Positions 1-8,393 of a DNA stretch of 64,000 nt are shown piece by piece (positions within the stretch are counted from its first letter, which is position 1; each line of letters opens with the position of its first letter). Position numbers and translations under genes: made by a program. The stretch lies in the NCBI GenBank assembly GCA_000242815.2, contig AHHB01000018.1, forward strand, positions 1 through 64,000. Reading direction: 5' to 3'. The notes below the pieces were generated by a model that worked only from the letters and a program-made list of their open reading frames with translations, made no database searches and was not told where the DNA came from. This DNA comes from Janthinobacterium lividum PAMC 25724 (GTDB lineage: Bacteria > Pseudomonadota > Gammaproteobacteria > Burkholderiales > Burkholderiaceae_D).

Positions 1-183
1 CGCGGTTCGGCCTTCGGCGGCGCGCGCGGGCGCACGGACGTGCCGAAGATCGTCGACTGGTATATGGAAGGCAAGCTCAATATTGACGACCTGATCACGC
101 ACAGGCTGAAGCTGGAAGACATCAACCAGGGCTTCGACCTGATGAAAAGCGGCGAGTCTATCCGTTCCGTGGTGCTGTACTGA
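1..183 (+). CDS. frmA: S-(hydroxymethyl)glutathione dehydrogenase / class III alcohol dehydrogenase, C-terminal fragment
   Basis: Only the last 60 codons lie in the window; the gene starts upstream. The frame is open from base 1 to TGA at 181-183. The residues include VPKIVDWYMEGK, the DDLITHRL stretch and a GFDLMKSGESIRSVV ending, which are typical of the C-terminus of zinc-dependent class III alcohol dehydrogenase. The family oxidises the glutathione adduct of formaldehyde in the cytoplasm. Catalytic zinc ligands lie outside the window, so the call rests on the tail alone. A rho-independent terminator follows within 30 bases. Confidence 0.85.
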   Translation, partial: RGSAFGGARGRTDVPKIVDWYMEGKLNIDDLITHRLKLEDINQGFDLMKSGESIRSVVLY

Positions 184-211
184 TAGACATACGCCCTGAC
201 ACGGTATTTTG

Positions 212-235
212 CGCAGGCTGCGGCCTGCGTTTTTT
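212..235 (+). terminator. Rho-independent terminator after frmA
   Basis: A perfect 7-bp stem CGCAGGC/GCCTGCG with a TGCG loop is followed at once by six T residues. It lies 28 bases after the dehydrogenase stop codon and ends its transcript. Confidence 0.85.
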
Positions 236-425
236 ACCCTGCTTTTCATCAAAAATCTGACTGCGCTTGAGTTCCCGTGCTTCAGTGCGGTAGCGCAGGC
301 GGAGATTGCCCGGCATCGATCGGGCGACTTCCGACGTAATGCTCGGGGAGGCGGTGCCTAACCCTTCCCAAGCTTATTTACTCGACAGGTCCATCGGCCT
401 GCAGCCATTCAATTGCTCAAGATCG

Positions 426-441
426 CTGGACAAATGCACAG
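426..441. promoter_or_regulatory. LexA-like SOS box upstream of uvrD
   Basis: The 16-mer CTGGACAAATGCACAG has the CTG-N10-CAG spacing of a proteobacterial LexA box (consensus CTGT-N8-ACAG) with one deviation in the left half-site. It sits just upstream of the TATAAT at 460-465, where bound LexA would block RNA polymerase. uvrD is a LexA target in E. coli, which fits. The site was found by eye and not scored against a matrix. Confidence 0.55.
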
Positions 442-459
442 TATTTTTAGCCATGCCGG

Positions 460-465
460 TATAAT
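460..465 (+). promoter_or_regulatory. uvrD -10 element, possible leaderless start
   Basis: A perfect TATAAT ends only six bases before the uvrD ATG at 472, so transcription should begin at or next to the start codon. No Shine-Dalgarno sequence is visible upstream, consistent with a leaderless mRNA. A good -35 hexamer is not evident. Confidence 0.55.
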
Positions 466-471
466 CACGGC

Positions 472-2781
472 ATGCAAAATCTTCTTCACAACCTCAATCC
501 CGAACAATTGGCTGCCGTCACCTTGCCGGCCCAACATGCGCTGATCCTCGCTGGCGCTGGCTCGGGCAAGACCCGCGTGCTGACCACCCGCATCGCGTGG
601 CTGATCCAGACCCAGCAGGTATCGCCGCCCGGCGTCCTGGCCGTGACCTTTACCAATAAGGCCGCCAAGGAAATGCTTACGCGTCTGTCGGCCATGTTGC
701 CGATCAACACGCGCGGCATGTGGATCGGTACCTTCCACGGCCTGTGCAACCGCTTGCTGCGCACGCATTACCGGGACGCGGCCTTGCCGCAGACTTTCCA
801 GATCCTCGATTCGCAGGATCAGTTGTCGGTGATCAAGCGCTTGTTGAAGGCAAATAATATCGATGATGAAAAATTCCCGCCGAAGACGGTGATGTATTTC
901 ATCAACAATGCCAAGGACCAGGGCTTGCGCGCCACGGACGTGGAAGCGTATGACGCGCACGAGCGCAAGATGGTCGAGCTGTACCAGCTGTATGACGATC
1001 AATGCCAGCGCGAAGGCGTGGTCGATTTTGCCGAACTGCTGCTGCGCACGTACGAATTGCTCAGCCGTAACCAGCCGCTGCGCGAGCATTACCAGGCGCG
1101 CTTCCGCCACATCCTGGTCGACGAGTTCCAGGATACGAATAATCTGCAATACAACTGGCTCAAGTTGCTGGCCGGCCACGGCAGCCGCGATGGCGGCGCC
1201 CTGTTTGCCGTGGGCGACGATGATCAGAGTATTTACGCGTTTCGCGGCGCCAACGTCGGCAATATGAGCGCCTTCGAGCACGAGTTCCAGGTCAAGAACT
1301 TGATCAAGCTCGAGCAGAACTACCGCTCGCATGGTCACATCCTCGACAGCGCTAACGTGTTGATCGCGAACAATAGCAAGCGCCTGGGCAAGAATCTGCG
1401 CACCGACGCCGGTCTTGGCGAGCAGGTGCGCGTGTATGAAGCCAGTTCCGACTTGCAAGAAGCGCAGTGGATCATCGAAGAGGCGAAAAGCTTGATCGCC
1501 GATGGCGCTTCGCGCAGCGAAATTGCTATTTTGTACCGCTCGAACGCACAGTCGCGCGTGATCGAGCATGCGCTGTTTTCAGCCAGCATTCCATATCACG
1601 TGTATGGCGGCCAGCGCTACTTCCAGCGCGCCGAGGTCAAGCACGCGATTGCATATTTGCAACTGATGGACAATCCGCATAACGACTCCGCTTTCTTGCG
1701 CGTGGTTAATTTCCCCACGCGCGGCATCGGCATGCGTTCGATCGAGCAATTGCAGGCCGCCTCGGAACAGTACGGTATTTCGCTGTACGCCTCCGTGCCC
1801 TACGTGGCGGGCAAGGCTGGCAGCGTGCTGGCCGCTTTCGTCAAGCTGATCGAGGGCGTGCGCTTCGAAACGCAGCAATTGTCGCTGCCCGAAATGGTGC
1901 GCGTCGTGCTGGAAGCGAGTACCTTGCTCCAGCATTATCAGAATGAAAAGGAAGGCGCCGACCGCATCGAGAATCTGGAACAGATGGTGAGCGCGGCCAG
2001 CCAGTTCGTTGCCGAAGAAGGTTTCGGTCAGGCTGCACCGGCGCACCTGGGGCCGGCCGCCCAGGCGCAGTCGGGCGCGCCCGTGGTGAACCAGGACGGC
2101 ATCGACATACTCGACGCCGATGCGCCGCTGCCGGCCGTGATGTCGCCGCTTTCCGCCTTCCTCTCGCACGCGTCGCTGGAAGCCGGGGATAACCAGGCGC
2201 AGGCGGGCCAGGATGCGTTGCAGATGATGACGGTGCACTCGGCCAAGGGTCTGGAATTCGATAATGTGTTTATTACCGGCCTGGAAGAGGGCCTGTTCCC
2301 GCACGAAAGCAGCTCGAAGGAAGACAACGGCGTGGAAGAAGAACGTCGGCTGATGTATGTGGCAATCACGCGCGCGCGCAAACGCTTATATATGAGCTTC
2401 TCGCAGACGCGCATGCTGCACGGACAGACGCGCTACAACATGAAGTCGCGCTTCTTCGATGAATTGCCGGAAGAAGCGCTGAAGTGGCTGTCGCCGAAGG
2501 TACAGGCGAACTGGTTCGGCAACCGCAAGTCGGCCTGGGACGAGGCGCCGCGCGTGGCCAGCCTGGGTTCCGACAATGCGATTGCGCAAAAGATCGCGCA
2601 AAAAGCCACGGGCGGCGGCTGGCGCATCGGTGAATCGGTGGCGCATGCCAAGTTTGGCGAAGGCGTGATCGTCAACATCGAAGGCGGCGGCGGCAATGCG
2701 CGCGCGCAGATCAATTTTGGACAGCACGGCATGAAAGTGCTGGACCTGGGGATAGCCAAGCTGGAGAGATTAGGCCGCTAA
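472..2781 (+). CDS. uvrD: ATP-dependent DNA helicase UvrD (helicase II)
   Basis: This 769-residue protein is a superfamily 1A 3'-5' DNA helicase used in nucleotide excision repair, mismatch repair and removal of stalled complexes. All core motifs are visible: Walker A GAGSGKT (residues 28-34), motif Ia TFTNKAAKEM, Walker B DEFQD (217-221), motif III GDDDQSIYAFRGA, motif V VHSAKGLEFD and motif VI RLMYVAITRARKRLY. The last 50 residues (WRIGESVAHAKFGEGVIV...) form the Tudor-like domain that contacts RNA polymerase in UvrD/PcrA. An Ala/Pro-rich insertion near residues 515-560 is not part of the helicase core. The start is the first ATG after a TATAAT, and a LexA-like box suggests SOS control. Confidence 0.96.
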   Translation: MQNLLHNLNPEQLAAVTLPAQHALILAGAGSGKTRVLTTRIAWLIQTQQVSPPGVLAVTFTNKAAKEMLTRLSAMLPINTRGMWIGTFHGLCNRLLRTHYRDAALPQTFQILDSQDQLSVIKRLLKANNIDDEKFPPKTVMYFINNAKDQGLRATDVEAYDAHERKMVELYQLYDDQCQREGVVDFAELLLRTYELLSRNQPLREHYQARFRHILVDEFQDTNNLQYNWLKLLAGHGSRDGGALFAVGDDDQSIYAFRGANVGNMSAFEHEFQVKNLIKLEQNYRSHGHILDSANVLIANNSKRLGKNLRTDAGLGEQVRVYEASSDLQEAQWIIEEAKSLIADGASRSEIAILYRSNAQSRVIEHALFSASIPYHVYGGQRYFQRAEVKHAIAYLQLMDNPHNDSAFLRVVNFPTRGIGMRSIEQLQAASEQYGISLYASVPYVAGKAGSVLAAFVKLIEGVRFETQQLSLPEMVRVVLEASTLLQHYQNEKEGADRIENLEQMVSAASQFVAEEGFGQAAPAHLGPAAQAQSGAPVVNQDGIDILDADAPLPAVMSPLSAFLSHASLEAGDNQAQAGQDALQMMTVHSAKGLEFDNVFITGLEEGLFPHESSSKEDNGVEEERRLMYVAITRARKRLYMSFSQTRMLHGQTRYNMKSRFFDELPEEALKWLSPKVQANWFGNRKSAWDEAPRVASLGSDNAIAQKIAQKATGGGWRIGESVAHAKFGEGVIVNIEGGGGNARAQINFGQHGMKVLDLGIAKLERLGR

Positions 2782-2783
2782 AT

Positions 2784-2853
2784 ACCGGGGTCAGACCCCC
2801 GGTCATGTTGGCGCCAAGCTTTGCGTTAGCGGTGTTGAGGTTATGACCCCGGT
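2784..2853. repeat. Degenerate GGGGTC palindromic element
   Basis: Ten-base arms ACCGGGGTCA (2784-2793) and TGACCCCGGT (2844-2853) are perfect inverted copies. The left side reads GGGGTCAGACCC, the same first 12 bases as the clearer GGGGTC element at 51312-51376 read on its minus strand. The interior differs, so this looks like a decayed or rearranged family member. It starts three bases after the uvrD stop codon and may also act as a 3' stem. Confidence 0.5.
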
Positions 2854-2854
2854 G

Positions 2855-2944
2855 CGTAGGTCGGATTAGCGTAGCGTCATCCGACACCACTGTTGGCCTC
2901 GCAGCGTCGGATTACGCGGCGTGCTGCCGCTAATCCGACCTACG
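2855..2944. repeat. REP-like palindrome, GTCGGATTA type
   Basis: Seventeen-base perfect inverted arms, CGTAGGTCGGATTAGCG at 2855-2871 and its complement at 2928-2944, enclose a second GTCGGATTA/TCATCCGAC pair. Related elements occur at 8266-8360 and 43643-43744. It sits between the convergent uvrD and BPSS1780-type genes. Confidence 0.8.
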
Positions 2945-2956
2945 TCTGACCGGCGA

Positions 2957-3748
2957 TCACTCGCCGGTCTTATCCAGCGATACCGTCTTGCTCTCCTCGA
3001 CGGGCACGCCAAAGATCTGGCGGTAGGCGGCGTAGAACGAGCAATGCATGATGATGGTGAGTATCATCGACAACGGCAGCATCAGTTGCATCATCATCGG
3101 CGTGCGGCCAAAGATGAGGGCCAGCAACTGGCTGGTGACGATGCTGATGGCGAACCAAGTGGAAGCGAAGACAATGAAGGCCGACAGCGAGCGCCAGACG
3201 GCGAAAAAGCTGAAGAACAGTGACTTGCCCAGACCGGTTTTTTTCCAGTAGATCAGCGGTGCGGCAAAGCAGAAAGCCATCGCGGCCGGCACGTACAGCA
3301 CGATCGCCAGCAGGATGCCAAGGCCCAGGCGCGACTCGGGGATGACAGCGCGCGCGGCTTCTTCCGTCAGTTGTCCGGTCACCAGTTGCCACAGCAAGCC
3401 GTCGTCCACCAGGGTGGCGGCGCCGATGGCAAGGATGGCCATGAGAATGTACAGCACGCCCAGGCCGAACAGGGATGCAAAGGCCGGCTTGCGGAAGCCC
3501 GAGATCAGCAGGCTGGGCAGGACGCGCTTGCCCTGGTCGATATGCAGGCAGCCTTGCACGAAGGCCACGGAAAATACGGGGACCAGGATGACGGGCAGCA
3601 ATTGACCGAGCACGGGCACGATGCTGACGGCCAGCATGCAAAACATATAGCCGAGAAACAGCATCGACATGCCGCCAGGTTGCTTGCGAAACAGGGCGAA
3701 GCCTTGTTTCACCCATTGCCAACCTGTACTTGCAGGTAATTTTTCCAT
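2957..3748 (-). CDS. BPSS1780-type integral membrane protein, function unknown
   Basis: The 263-residue product begins MEKLPASTGWQWVKQGFALF and has about six hydrophobic segments, so it should sit in the inner membrane. This pattern matches the BPSS1780-type family conserved in betaproteobacteria; no biochemical role is known to me. An in-frame open region extends upstream into thrB, but the chosen ATG lies two bases after the thrB stop codon and gives the usual N-terminus. The spacing implies translational coupling with thrB. The stop codon lies just outside the REP-like repeat. Confidence 0.8.
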   Translation of the reverse strand: MEKLPASTGWQWVKQGFALFRKQPGGMSMLFLGYMFCMLAVSIVPVLGQLLPVILVPVFSVAFVQGCLHIDQGKRVLPSLLISGFRKPAFASLFGLGVLYILMAILAIGAATLVDDGLLWQLVTGQLTEEAARAVIPESRLGLGILLAIVLYVPAAMAFCFAAPLIYWKKTGLGKSLFFSFFAVWRSLSAFIVFASTWFAISIVTSQLLALIFGRTPMMMQLMLPLSMILTIIMHCSFYAAYRQIFGVPVEESKTVSLDKTGE

Positions 3749-3750
3749 GT

Positions 3751-4707
3751 TTAAAACAGTTCCGGAGCAGGTGTGGCGATACGTTCGCGCAGAATGCGTT
3801 CGAAATGCGCCGGATCGTGCGGGGTCAGCATTTCCGCTTCGCGCGGCTGGTAATAATCGTACAGGCGCGATAGCCAGAAACGCAGCGCGGCAGCGCGCAG
3901 CATCGCTTGCCATGCCGTCTGTTCTTCGTGCGTGAACGGGCGCACGGCCCCGTAGGCATCGAGCAGGGCGCGCACGCGCACCGTGTCGAGTTTGCCCGTG
4001 GCCAGGTCTATGCACCAGTCGTTGACGGTCACGGCGACATCGAACAGCCAGGTGTCGCAACCGGCAAAGTAAAAGTCGAAAAAGCCTGTCAGGCGCTCGC
4101 CGTCAAACATCACATTGTTGCGGAACAAGTCGGCATGCACGGGGCCGCGCGGGATGGCTTTATAGGTAGCGCAGGCGGCAAAGGCGTCCTGGAAATGGAT
4201 TTCCGCGCGCAGCAAATGCGCATTGGCATCATCGAGGTGGTGCACGACCAGCGCCGTGGTGGCATTCCACCAGTCCAGGCCGCGCAAATTGGCTTGCTGC
4301 AGGGGGAAATCGCGCCCCGCCAGGTGCATCTTCGCCAGCATGGCGCCGACAGCGGCGCAATGCACGGCTTGCGGCGCCATTTGCGAGCTGCCGTCGAGTT
4401 TGCTGACGATGGCGGCCGGCTTGCCTTGCAGGGCCGTCACCAGTTCGCCATCGGCATTGGCGATCGGCGCGGGCACCAGCACGCCCCGGTCCGCCAAATG
4501 GCGCATCAGTTGCAGATAAAACGGCAATTGCTCGAAGCTGAGGTTTTCAAAGATCGTCAGCACATATTCGCCGCGCTCCGTGCTGAGGAAGAAATTGCTA
4601 TTTTCGATGCCGGACGCGATGCCCTTGAGCGCCAGAGGTTTGCCGAGTGGAAACTGCGTGATCCACTGGCCGATATCGTCCAGGTGTAGCGCGGTAAAAA
4701 CTGCCAT
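3751..4707 (-). CDS. thrB: Homoserine kinase, ThrB type II
   Basis: The 318-residue protein belongs to the aminoglycoside-phosphotransferase-like fold used by proteobacterial ThrB, which phosphorylates homoserine in threonine synthesis. It shows [10 protein letters not shown] near residue 33, the catalytic-loop motif [13 protein letters not shown], and the metal-binding FFDFYFAG segment. The Brenner-type HxDxxxxN is intact; the residue before the final N is N where I expect D in most homologues. Gene order DUF2782-thrB-BPSS1780 beside polA is familiar in betaproteobacteria. A terminator separates it from the upstream DUF2782 gene, so it may have its own promoter. Confidence 0.92.
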   Translation of the reverse strand: MAVFTALHLDDIGQWITQFPLGKPLALKGIASGIENSNFFLSTERGEYVLTIFENLSFEQLPFYLQLMRHLADRGVLVPAPIANADGELVTALQGKPAAIVSKLDGSSQMAPQAVHCAAVGAMLAKMHLAGRDFPLQQANLRGLDWWNATTALVVHHLDDANAHLLRAEIHFQDAFAACATYKAIPRGPVHADLFRNNVMFDGERLTGFFDFYFAGCDTWLFDVAVTVNDWCIDLATGKLDTVRVRALLDAYGAVRPFTHEEQTAWQAMLRAAALRFWLSRLYDYYQPREAEMLTPHDPAHFERILRERIATPAPELF

Positions 4708-4735
4708 GGGTAAGAGAGGAGTGGTCTAAAAGGTC

Positions 4736-4771
4736 AAAAAAAGCCGGCTGCCCCGCAGGTGGCCGGGGCAG
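4736..4771 (-). terminator. Rho-independent terminator after the DUF2782 gene
   Basis: On the minus strand an 8-bp stem CTGCCCCG/CGGGGCAG with an 8-base loop is followed after a short CCGGC stretch by seven T residues. It lies between the DUF2782 stop and the thrB start. Confidence 0.75.
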
Positions 4772-4790
4772 GGTAAAAGATAGTGGCTGC

Positions 4791-5195
4791 TTACTTCGCT
4801 GCTGCTGGCGGGGCTGGCGGTGCTGGCGCGTCTGCAGCCTCTTCATCGCGTTGTTTCTGTTTTTTCTTGCCCAGGTCGAATTCCAGCACTTTCCATTGTG
4901 GGCCGCGCAGGGCGCTGCCGTTGGCCTGGTCTGCGCCGGCGGCCGGCTTCATGTAATAGGTGCTGCCGCCGGTGGTGACTTTGACTTCGCTGGTCACGCC
5001 CGCTTCGCGTTTTTCGCTAATTTGTTGTTTGGTGGCCGCTGGTGCCACGGTGATCGGCGCTTCACCCATTTCCTCGATACGCTCGAGCTGTGGCGGCGCT
5101 TCGCTCGGTTTGGCCGGCGTCTGGGCGCTGGCAATGGCCGAAGCTGCCAGCAGGGGCAGGGCGAGGAATGTCCAGAGTGTCGATGTACGCATCAT
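4791..5195 (-). CDS. DUF2782 family exported protein
   Basis: A 134-residue protein with a signal peptide (MMRTSTLWTFLALPLLAASA, probable cleavage near ASAQ). The core has ISEKREAGVTSEVKVTTGG and STYYMKPA blocks typical of DUF2782, then a charged KKKQKQRDEE stretch and an Ala/Pro tail. It is probably periplasmic; its role is unknown. Two adjacent ATG codons could start it, and the outer one is kept. The gene is divergent from polA. Confidence 0.8.
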   Translation of the reverse strand: MMRTSTLWTFLALPLLAASAIASAQTPAKPSEAPPQLERIEEMGEAPITVAPAATKQQISEKREAGVTSEVKVTTGGSTYYMKPAAGADQANGSALRGPQWKVLEFDLGKKKQKQRDEEAADAPAPPAPPAAAK

Positions 5196-5508
5196 GATGG
5201 GTTTGCTTCCATGGGTTCGCTTGCATGTATAGGACTGCAGCGCGTGCAGTGCTCTAATGCCGTCAATTTATGTATAGGCCATTGTAACAAACTGGTAAGC
5301 AAAGCTGCTCAATACGGTTGATTAAATGCGTGTAAATAGACCTTGGCCGCCGGCCGGGTCGGCAGGTGGGGCGCCAGTCGTGGCGCATTGCACAAAAAAC
5401 GGCAGCCGCGTCCCCGGTGGCGCGGTCCTAAACTCTGCGATAATTGGGCGATATTTGACCCGCCCGCCGCTCTCGGGGCGGGCGCGCCCACCTTATTTTA
5501 TTGGCATT
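5196..5508. other. Divergent intergenic region between the DUF2782 gene and polA
   Basis: This 313-base stretch holds no convincing gene. It must carry the divergent promoters. Visible items are the extended -10 at 5436-5444 and a GC-rich hairpin GCCCGCC/GGCGGGC (5462-5483) that would lie in the polA 5' leader. An open frame continues upstream of the polA ATG but lacks PolA-like residues. Confidence 0.5.
5436..5444 (+). promoter_or_regulatory. Extended -10 promoter element of polA
   Basis: TGCGATAAT combines the TGn extension with a 5-of-6 match to TATAAT. Transcription would begin near 5451 and give a leader of about 58 bases containing the hairpin at 5462-5483. Confidence 0.5.
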
Positions 5509-8259
5509 ATGCACAACACCCTGCTGTTAGTCGACGGTTCCAGTTACCTTTATCGCGCCTTCCATGCGCTGCCCGACCTGCGCAGCCCGGACGGCTATCC
5601 CACGGGCGCCATGCACGGCATGGTCAACATGCTGCGCCGCCTGCGCGCCGATTACCCGGCCGCCTACATCGCTTGCGTCTTCGATGCCAAAGGTAAAACT
5701 TTCCGCGATGATATGTATCCCGAGTACAAGGCCACGCGCGCCTCGATGCCCGATGACCTGCGCCTGCAGATCGAACCGATCCACGAAGCCGTGCGCGCCA
5801 TGGGCTGGCCTATTTTGATGGTCGACGGCGTGGAAGCCGATGACGTGATCGGTACCCTGGCCGTGCAGGCCGCTGCCGCCGGCATGAACGTGGTGGTGTC
5901 AACGGGCGACAAGGATCTGGCGCAACTGGTCAACAGCCAGGTGACCCTGATCAACACCATGAGCAATGAAAAGCTCGACGAAGCGGCCGTGCTGGCCAAG
6001 TTCGGCGTGCCACCGCAGCGCATCATCGATTATCTGTCGTTGATCGGCGATACGGTGGACAACGTGCCCGGTGTATCGAAGTGCGGCCCGAAAACGGCCG
6101 TCAAGTGGCTGACCTTGTACGACAGCCTGGAAGGCGTCATCGAAAATGCGGCCCAAGTGGGCGGCGCCGTGGGTGAAAACCTGCGCACGGCCTTGCCATG
6201 GCTGCCGCAGGCGCGCGCCTTGATCACTGTCAAGACCGATTGTGATTTGTCGCAGCACATGACGACGATCGCCGACTCGCTGGCGGCGAAACACGAAGAC
6301 AAGGAAGCGCTGCTGGCCTTCTTCAACCGCTATGGCTTCAAGGCCCTGCTGCGCGAACTGGGCGCCACGCCGCCGCCCATGTCGCCAGTCGGCGCACCGG
6401 TAGCGACGACGAACATGACCGGCGACATGTTCGCCGATGCCGCACCAAAGGTCGAAGCCGTCTATGAAACCGTGCTGACGGATGAGCAGCTGGACAAATG
6501 GCTGGCCCTGATCGATGCGGCGTCGTTGACGGCTGTCGACACGGAAACCACGTCGCTCGAACCGATGACGGCGCAAATGGTCGGTATTTCCCTGTCCGTG
6601 GCCGAACACGCCGCTTGCTATATCCCGCTGGCCCACGATTACGCGGGCGCGCCGGACCAGTTGACGCGCGAGCACGTGCTGGCGAAACTGCGCCCATGGC
6701 TGGAAGATGCGCACAAGCCCAAGCTTGGGCAGAATCTGAAGTACGACAGCCATATCTTCGCCAACCATGGCGTGACGTTGCGCGGCATCGCCCACGATAC
6801 CTTGCTCGAATCGTATGTGTTCGAATCGCACAAGAAACACGACATGGACAGCCTGGCCCTGCGCCACCTCAATTACACGACGATCCCTTTTGAAGACGTA
6901 TGCGGCAAGGGCGTCAAGCAGATCACGTTTAATCAGGTGGAAGTGGAGCGGGCGGCCAGCTATGCGGCCGAGGATGCCGACGTCACCTTGCGCTTGCACA
7001 ATGCCATGTGGGGTAACGTGGCCAACGATGACAAGCTCACCTTCATCTATGAAAAGATCGAGATGCCGACGGCCGTGGTCTTGCAAAAGATCGAGCGCAA
7101 CGGCGTACTGATCGACGACGAGCTGCTCAATATCCAGTCGGCCGAACTGGCCGCGAAGATTCTGGAACTGGAAAAGAAGGCGTATGAACTGGCCGAGCAG
7201 CCGTTCAACCTGGGTTCGCCCAAGCAGATCGGTGAAATCTTCTTTGAAAAGCTGAAGTTGCCGGTAGTCAAAAAAACCCCGACGGGCGCGCCGTCGACCG
7301 ATGAAGAAGTGCTGCAAAAGCTGGCCGAGGATTATCCGCTGCCCAAAGTGCTGCTCGAATACCGCGGCTTGGCCAAGCTGAAATCGACCTACACGGACAA
7401 ATTGCCGAAGATGATCAACGTCAGCACGGGCCGTGTGCATACGAACTATGCGCAAGCCGTGGCCGTGACGGGGCGCTTGGCATCGAACGACCCGAACTTG
7501 CAGAATATTCCCATCCGCAGCGCGGAAGGCCGGCGCATTCGCGAAGCCTTCATTGCGCCGCCGGGCAGCCATATCGTCTCGGCCGACTATTCGCAGATCG
7601 AATTGCGCATCATGGCACACATCTCTGGCGACGAAGCGATGCTGCGCGCGTTTGCCGAAGGCATCGACATTCACCGCGCCACGGCCGCTGAAATTTTTGG
7701 CGTGCCAGCCGCGGAAGTGCAGAGCGAACAGCGTCGCTACGCCAAGGTCATCAACTTTGGTTTGATCTACGGCATGAGCGCGTTTGGCCTCGCCGGTAAC
7801 TTGGGCGTGGACCGCACGGCCGCGCAAAGCTATATCGACCGCTACTTTGCGCGTTTTTCCGGTGTGAAACAGTACATGGAAGACACGCGCCAGCAAGCCA
7901 AGGCGCGCGGTTACGTGGAAACCGTGTTCGGGCGCCGTTTATGGTTGCCGGAAATTAATTCGCCGAACGGCCCGCGCCGCCAGGGAGCCGAACGGGCGGC
8001 GATCAATGCGCCCATGCAGGGCACGGCTGCCGACCTGATCAAGCTGGCCATGATCGCCGTGCAAGACTGGCTGGAAACAGACGGCTTGCAAACGAAGATG
8101 ATCATGCAGGTGCACGATGAACTGGTGCTGGAAGTGCCCGACGCGGAACTGGAACTGGTCAAGCGCAAGCTGCCGGAACTGATGGCTGGCGTGGCCGAAT
8201 TGAAAGTACCGCTCACTGCCGAGGTAGGTATCGGTAAAAACTGGGATGAAGCGCATTGA
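5509..8259 (+). CDS. polA: DNA polymerase I
   Basis: The 916-residue protein has all three PolA domains. The N-terminal 5' nuclease starts LLLVDGSSYLYRAFHAL; the 3'-5' proofreading domain keeps the DxE pair (D344, E346, in AVDTETTS); the polymerase domain shows motif A DYSQIELR (D693), the O-helix region RRYAKVINFGLIYGMS and motif C HDE (869-871). It fills gaps in repair and removes RNA primers. The ATG at 5509 gives the canonical MHNTLLLVDG start; a longer frame to 5326 is open but unsupported. A REP-like element follows the stop codon. Confidence 0.97.
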   Translation: MHNTLLLVDGSSYLYRAFHALPDLRSPDGYPTGAMHGMVNMLRRLRADYPAAYIACVFDAKGKTFRDDMYPEYKATRASMPDDLRLQIEPIHEAVRAMGWPILMVDGVEADDVIGTLAVQAAAAGMNVVVSTGDKDLAQLVNSQVTLINTMSNEKLDEAAVLAKFGVPPQRIIDYLSLIGDTVDNVPGVSKCGPKTAVKWLTLYDSLEGVIENAAQVGGAVGENLRTALPWLPQARALITVKTDCDLSQHMTTIADSLAAKHEDKEALLAFFNRYGFKALLRELGATPPPMSPVGAPVATTNMTGDMFADAAPKVEAVYETVLTDEQLDKWLALIDAASLTAVDTETTSLEPMTAQMVGISLSVAEHAACYIPLAHDYAGAPDQLTREHVLAKLRPWLEDAHKPKLGQNLKYDSHIFANHGVTLRGIAHDTLLESYVFESHKKHDMDSLALRHLNYTTIPFEDVCGKGVKQITFNQVEVERAASYAAEDADVTLRLHNAMWGNVANDDKLTFIYEKIEMPTAVVLQKIERNGVLIDDELLNIQSAELAAKILELEKKAYELAEQPFNLGSPKQIGEIFFEKLKLPVVKKTPTGAPSTDEEVLQKLAEDYPLPKVLLEYRGLAKLKSTYTDKLPKMINVSTGRVHTNYAQAVAVTGRLASNDPNLQNIPIRSAEGRRIREAFIAPPGSHIVSADYSQIELRIMAHISGDEAMLRAFAEGIDIHRATAAEIFGVPAAEVQSEQRRYAKVINFGLIYGMSAFGLAGNLGVDRTAAQSYIDRYFARFSGVKQYMEDTRQQAKARGYVETVFGRRLWLPEINSPNGPRRQGAERAAINAPMQGTAADLIKLAMIAVQDWLETDGLQTKMIMQVHDELVLEVPDAELELVKRKLPELMAGVAELKVPLTAEVGIGKNWDEAH

Positions 8260-8265
8260 TGCTGC

Positions 8266-8360
8266 GTCGGCTTACGCGGGGCATGCCCCGCTAAGCCGAC
8301 CTACATGTTTAACAATAGCAATGAGCGTAGGTCGGCTTAGCGCGCAGCGCTTAAGCCGAC
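8266..8360. repeat. REP-like palindromes, GTCGGCTTA type (pair)
   Basis: Two hairpins lie back to back. The first (8266-8300) pairs GTCGGCTTA with TAAGCCGAC around a GCGGGGCAT/ATGCCCCGC inner stem. The second (8326-8360) begins CGTAGGTCGGCTTAGCGC and closes with GCGC..TTAAGCCGAC. Compared with the elements at 2855 and 43643 the core A-T pair is replaced by C-G on both arms, a compensatory change. Confidence 0.8.
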
Positions 8361-8393
8361 ATTGTTTGTCAACACACCTTTCAGGAGAAACGC

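Noticed and set aside
5899-7896. 665-codon open frame on the minus strand
   Set aside because: Fully antisense to polA and without recognisable domains.
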